Shown piece after piece: positions 60,275 through 61,845 of a stretch of DNA of 61,845 nt. Each line of letters opens with the position of its first letter. Positions within the stretch are counted from its first letter, which is position 1. This DNA comes from Cyanobacteriota bacterium (GTDB lineage Bacteria; Cyanobacteriota; Cyanobacteriia; PCC-6307; Cyanobiaceae): assembly GCA_026389265.1 (NCBI GenBank), contig JAPLIE010000081.1:1-61845 (forward strand), written 5' to 3'. The position numbers were made by a program, and so were the translations under genes. Under the pieces are notes generated by a model. It worked only from the letters and a program-made list of their open reading frames with translations, made no database searches and was not told where the DNA came from.

Positions 60275-61845
60275 TCAGACGGGCAGCGCCCAGGGGTTGA
60301 GGCCTAGATCGGCACCGATGCGGTGAGCGCAGGCGAAGCCGCTGAAGGCCACGGCGTTCAGGCCCTGGCCGGGGAAGCAGGAATCGCCCACGCAGTAGAG
60401 GCCGCTGATGCCGGTGCGGTTGAAGGGCATCGGCAGCAGGCCGGGCAACCGCATCGCCGGGATCGGGCCGTAACTACCTCCTATGCGGCCTAGGAAGCGA
60501 CGGTGGCTTCGGGGGGTGCCCACCTCCCGGTGGGTGATGGCGCCCGCCAGGCCGGGCAGGATCACCTCAAGCCGGGCGATCAAGCGGTTGGCATCGGCTT
60601 CTTTCTTGGCGGCATAGGTCGTGGGAGAAAGCCCTTGCCAGGCCTCCATGGAGGAGGGCGTGAAGGTGTGCACGATATGGTGGCCGGCCGGGGCCAGGGA
60701 GGGATCGAGCAGCGAGGGCATCGATACAAACACCGTGCCCTGCTCGGCCTCGAGATCCTCCCAGCGCTCCAGCAGCAGGTGGTGCACGTGGGTGCCCTCT
60801 GGGATCAAATCTGCCCTCACGCCGAGGTGCAGCGAGAGAAAGGAGGGCGAGGGCCTGTAGCGGCGCCGCCAAGTGCGTTCGGCGGCAGGAGTGTTGGCCC
60901 CATCGATCAGGTTTTGGCCGCTCACCGTATTGGACGGATTCTTTGCCCCGCCCCCAGGTCGGGGGCCTGCGCTATCGGGATCCCCGAAGGTGTCCCAGCG
61001 GGTGGCATTGCTCACTACGCGACGGGCTCGCAGCTCTTCGCCACCGGCAAGCCGAACCCCCACCGCCCAATCTTGCTCCAGCAGCACTTTCACCACCCGG
61101 GAGCGGTAGCGGATCGCGCCGCCATGGCGCTCCAGCCCCGCCACCAGTTTCTCGGCGATCACCCCCACGCCTCCCTTGGGGTAATTGATGCCGCCGGCAT
61201 GGCGATCGGAAAACACCATGCCCGCGTTGATCATCGGCGTGCGATCGGCGGGCATCACGCTCCAGCAGAAACACTCCATGTCGATGAAGCGCAGCAGGTC
61301 GGGGTCCTGGATGTGGGCGCGGGCCACCGATCCCACGTTCACCGGCAGCCAGCGCGCCAGGCCCAGGCAGGCCAGGGGGGCCTTGAAAAACACCTTGGCC
61401 AGGTAAGCCGGATCCTCAAGCGAGAGCAACGGCATCGCATCGAGGCAGTTGAACACCTGGGCGCAGGTGTCGTAGAAGGCGCGGATGCCCTTGGCTTCGT
61501 GGGGGAAGCGGGCGGTGAGATCGGCGATGAAGCGCTCGTAGTCGCGGTCCACGGCCACGTTGAGGCCGCCGGGGAGGTGGTATTCGAGCTGGGCCGGATC
61601 GGGGATGGTGGTGCAGTGCTCGCCCACATCAGCCAGGGCGCGGGTGAGCAGGTTGGTGTGGCCCTTCTGGCCGAAGCCGAAGATCATCGAGGCGCCTACA
61701 TCGAAGGTGTAGCCCGCGCGCCTGAAGCTGCCGCCCGAACCCCCTGGGATCAGGTAGCGCTCCAGGACCAGCACCTTCGCCCCCTTGGCGGCCAACTGGC
61801 TGGCGGTCACCAGACCGCCGATGCCGCTGCCGATCACGATCACAT
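60275..61845 (-). CDS. crtH: Carotenoid cis-trans isomerase, 5' end beyond the window
   Basis: A 523-codon C-terminal-to-near-N-terminal section of prolycopene isomerase. The FAD motif IVIGSGIGGLVTASQLAAKG is at the visible start and only the first few codons are missing. CrtH features GGSGGSFRRAGYTFDVGASM, PKGGVGVIAEKLV and FNRTGISGLYCVGDSCFPGQG are present. It converts poly-cis lycopene to all-trans lycopene before ring closure. Odd point: an extra 25 residues (SAGPRPGGGAKNPSNTVSGQ-) sit in a loop near residue 285, absent in the family as I know it. Confidence 0.93.
   Translation of the reverse strand, partial: VIVIGSGIGGLVTASQLAAKGAKVLVLERYLIPGGSGGSFRRAGYTFDVGASMIFGFGQKGHTNLLTRALADVGEHCTTIPDPAQLEYHLPGGLNVAVDRDYERFIADLTARFPHEAKGIRAFYDTCAQVFNCLDAMPLLSLEDPAYLAKVFFKAPLACLGLARWLPVNVGSVARAHIQDPDLLRFIDMECFCWSVMPADRTPMINAGMVFSDRHAGGINYPKGGVGVIAEKLVAGLERHGGAIRYRSRVVKVLLEQDWAVGVRLAGGEELRARRVVSNATRWDTFGDPDSAGPRPGGGAKNPSNTVSGQNLIDGANTPAAERTWRRRYRPSPSFLSLHLGVRADLIPEGTHVHHLLLERWEDLEAEQGTVFVSMPSLLDPSLAPAGHHIVHTFTPSSMEAWQGLSPTTYAAKKEADANRLIARLEVILPGLAGAITHREVGTPRSHRRFLGRIGGSYGPIPAMRLPGLLPMPFNRTGISGLYCVGDSCFPGQGLNAVAFSGFACAHRIGADLGLNPWALPV

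Noticed and set aside
1-61845. CRISPR arrays, tRNA or rRNA genes, prophage or conjugation modules
   Set aside because: None seen: no regularly spaced repeats, no cloverleaf with CCA-side stem, and no phage structural or transfer genes on either strand.

Overview
The window is GC-rich chromosomal DNA from a picocyanobacterium, most likely of the Cyanobium / freshwater-to-euryhaline Synechococcus group (alpha-cyanobacteria). The evidence is the gene content: cytochrome c6, a PsbP (CyanoP) gene, Ycf51, Ycf54 (the Mg-protoporphyrin ester cyclase partner), CrtH carotenoid isomerase, DUF6761, a glycine-rich cold-type RNA-binding protein, and several small proteins of a kind seen mainly in cyanobacteria. 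The genus is an inference; no rRNA, tRNA, CRISPR array or prophage was seen.

Layout. 1-1100: right end of an IS3-family element joined to the 3' part of an arylsulfatase gene. 1.1-12.4 kb: TamB-like outer-envelope protein, divergent ycf51, a DUF4332 protein, a CocE-type hydrolase, a secreted protein, and glgB followed by a lower-GC carboxymuconolactone-decarboxylase-like gene. 12.5-15.0 kb: MscS channel translationally coupled to a solute-binding lipoprotein. 15.2-17.9 kb: hemE, an epimerase-like gene and petJ. 18.3-19.8 kb: recR-lipA, where recR has no ATG/GTG/TTG at its expected start. 20.0-22.3 kb: a frameshifted psbP, an FAD oxidoreductase and an MgtC protein. 22.4-25.6 kb: an operon of RNA-binding protein, ABC exporter and LCP protein. 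26.2-29.0 kb: small secreted protein, DEAD-box helicase and mannose-phosphate cupin. 29.1-38.1 kb: recC-recB-recD with stop/start overlaps. 38.2-46.4 kb: housekeeping genes (phosphoesterase, ycf54-pdxJ, plsC, bolA-grxD, an atypical response regulator, nitrilase family).

46.4-54 kb is accessory and decaying: a small secreted-protein gene with an in-frame stop, an intact glutamate decarboxylase, two broken copies of an apparent sugar-transfer ATP-grasp gene, a rearranged tandem array of Rpn/DUF2887 nuclease genes, and a REP-associated (Y1) transposase gene. 54.1-58.4 kb is a tightly overlapping four-gene operon encoding two unrecognised proteins, a membrane-anchored beta-helix protein and an O-antigen ligase/polymerase-like membrane protein. 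Next to it lies a low-GC sulfotransferase-like gene flanked by a full crtH and a short, internally deleted copy of the crtH 3' end. This suggests a cell-surface polysaccharide locus assembled by insertion and duplication beside crtH.

How the genes fit together: glgB serves glycogen storage; hemE, ycf54, petJ, psbP and crtH serve tetrapyrrole, pigment and electron-transport functions; recR and recBCD serve DNA repair; TamB, LCP, ABC exporter, MscS and the polysaccharide operon serve the envelope. I found no convincing new defence or mobile system. The most noteworthy items are the surface-polysaccharide operon, the crtH duplication around the sulfotransferase gene, the receiver-Asp-less response regulator, the broken psbP, and the Rpn array. 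All positions and translations come from reading the sequence; family names come from remembered motifs and were not searched.
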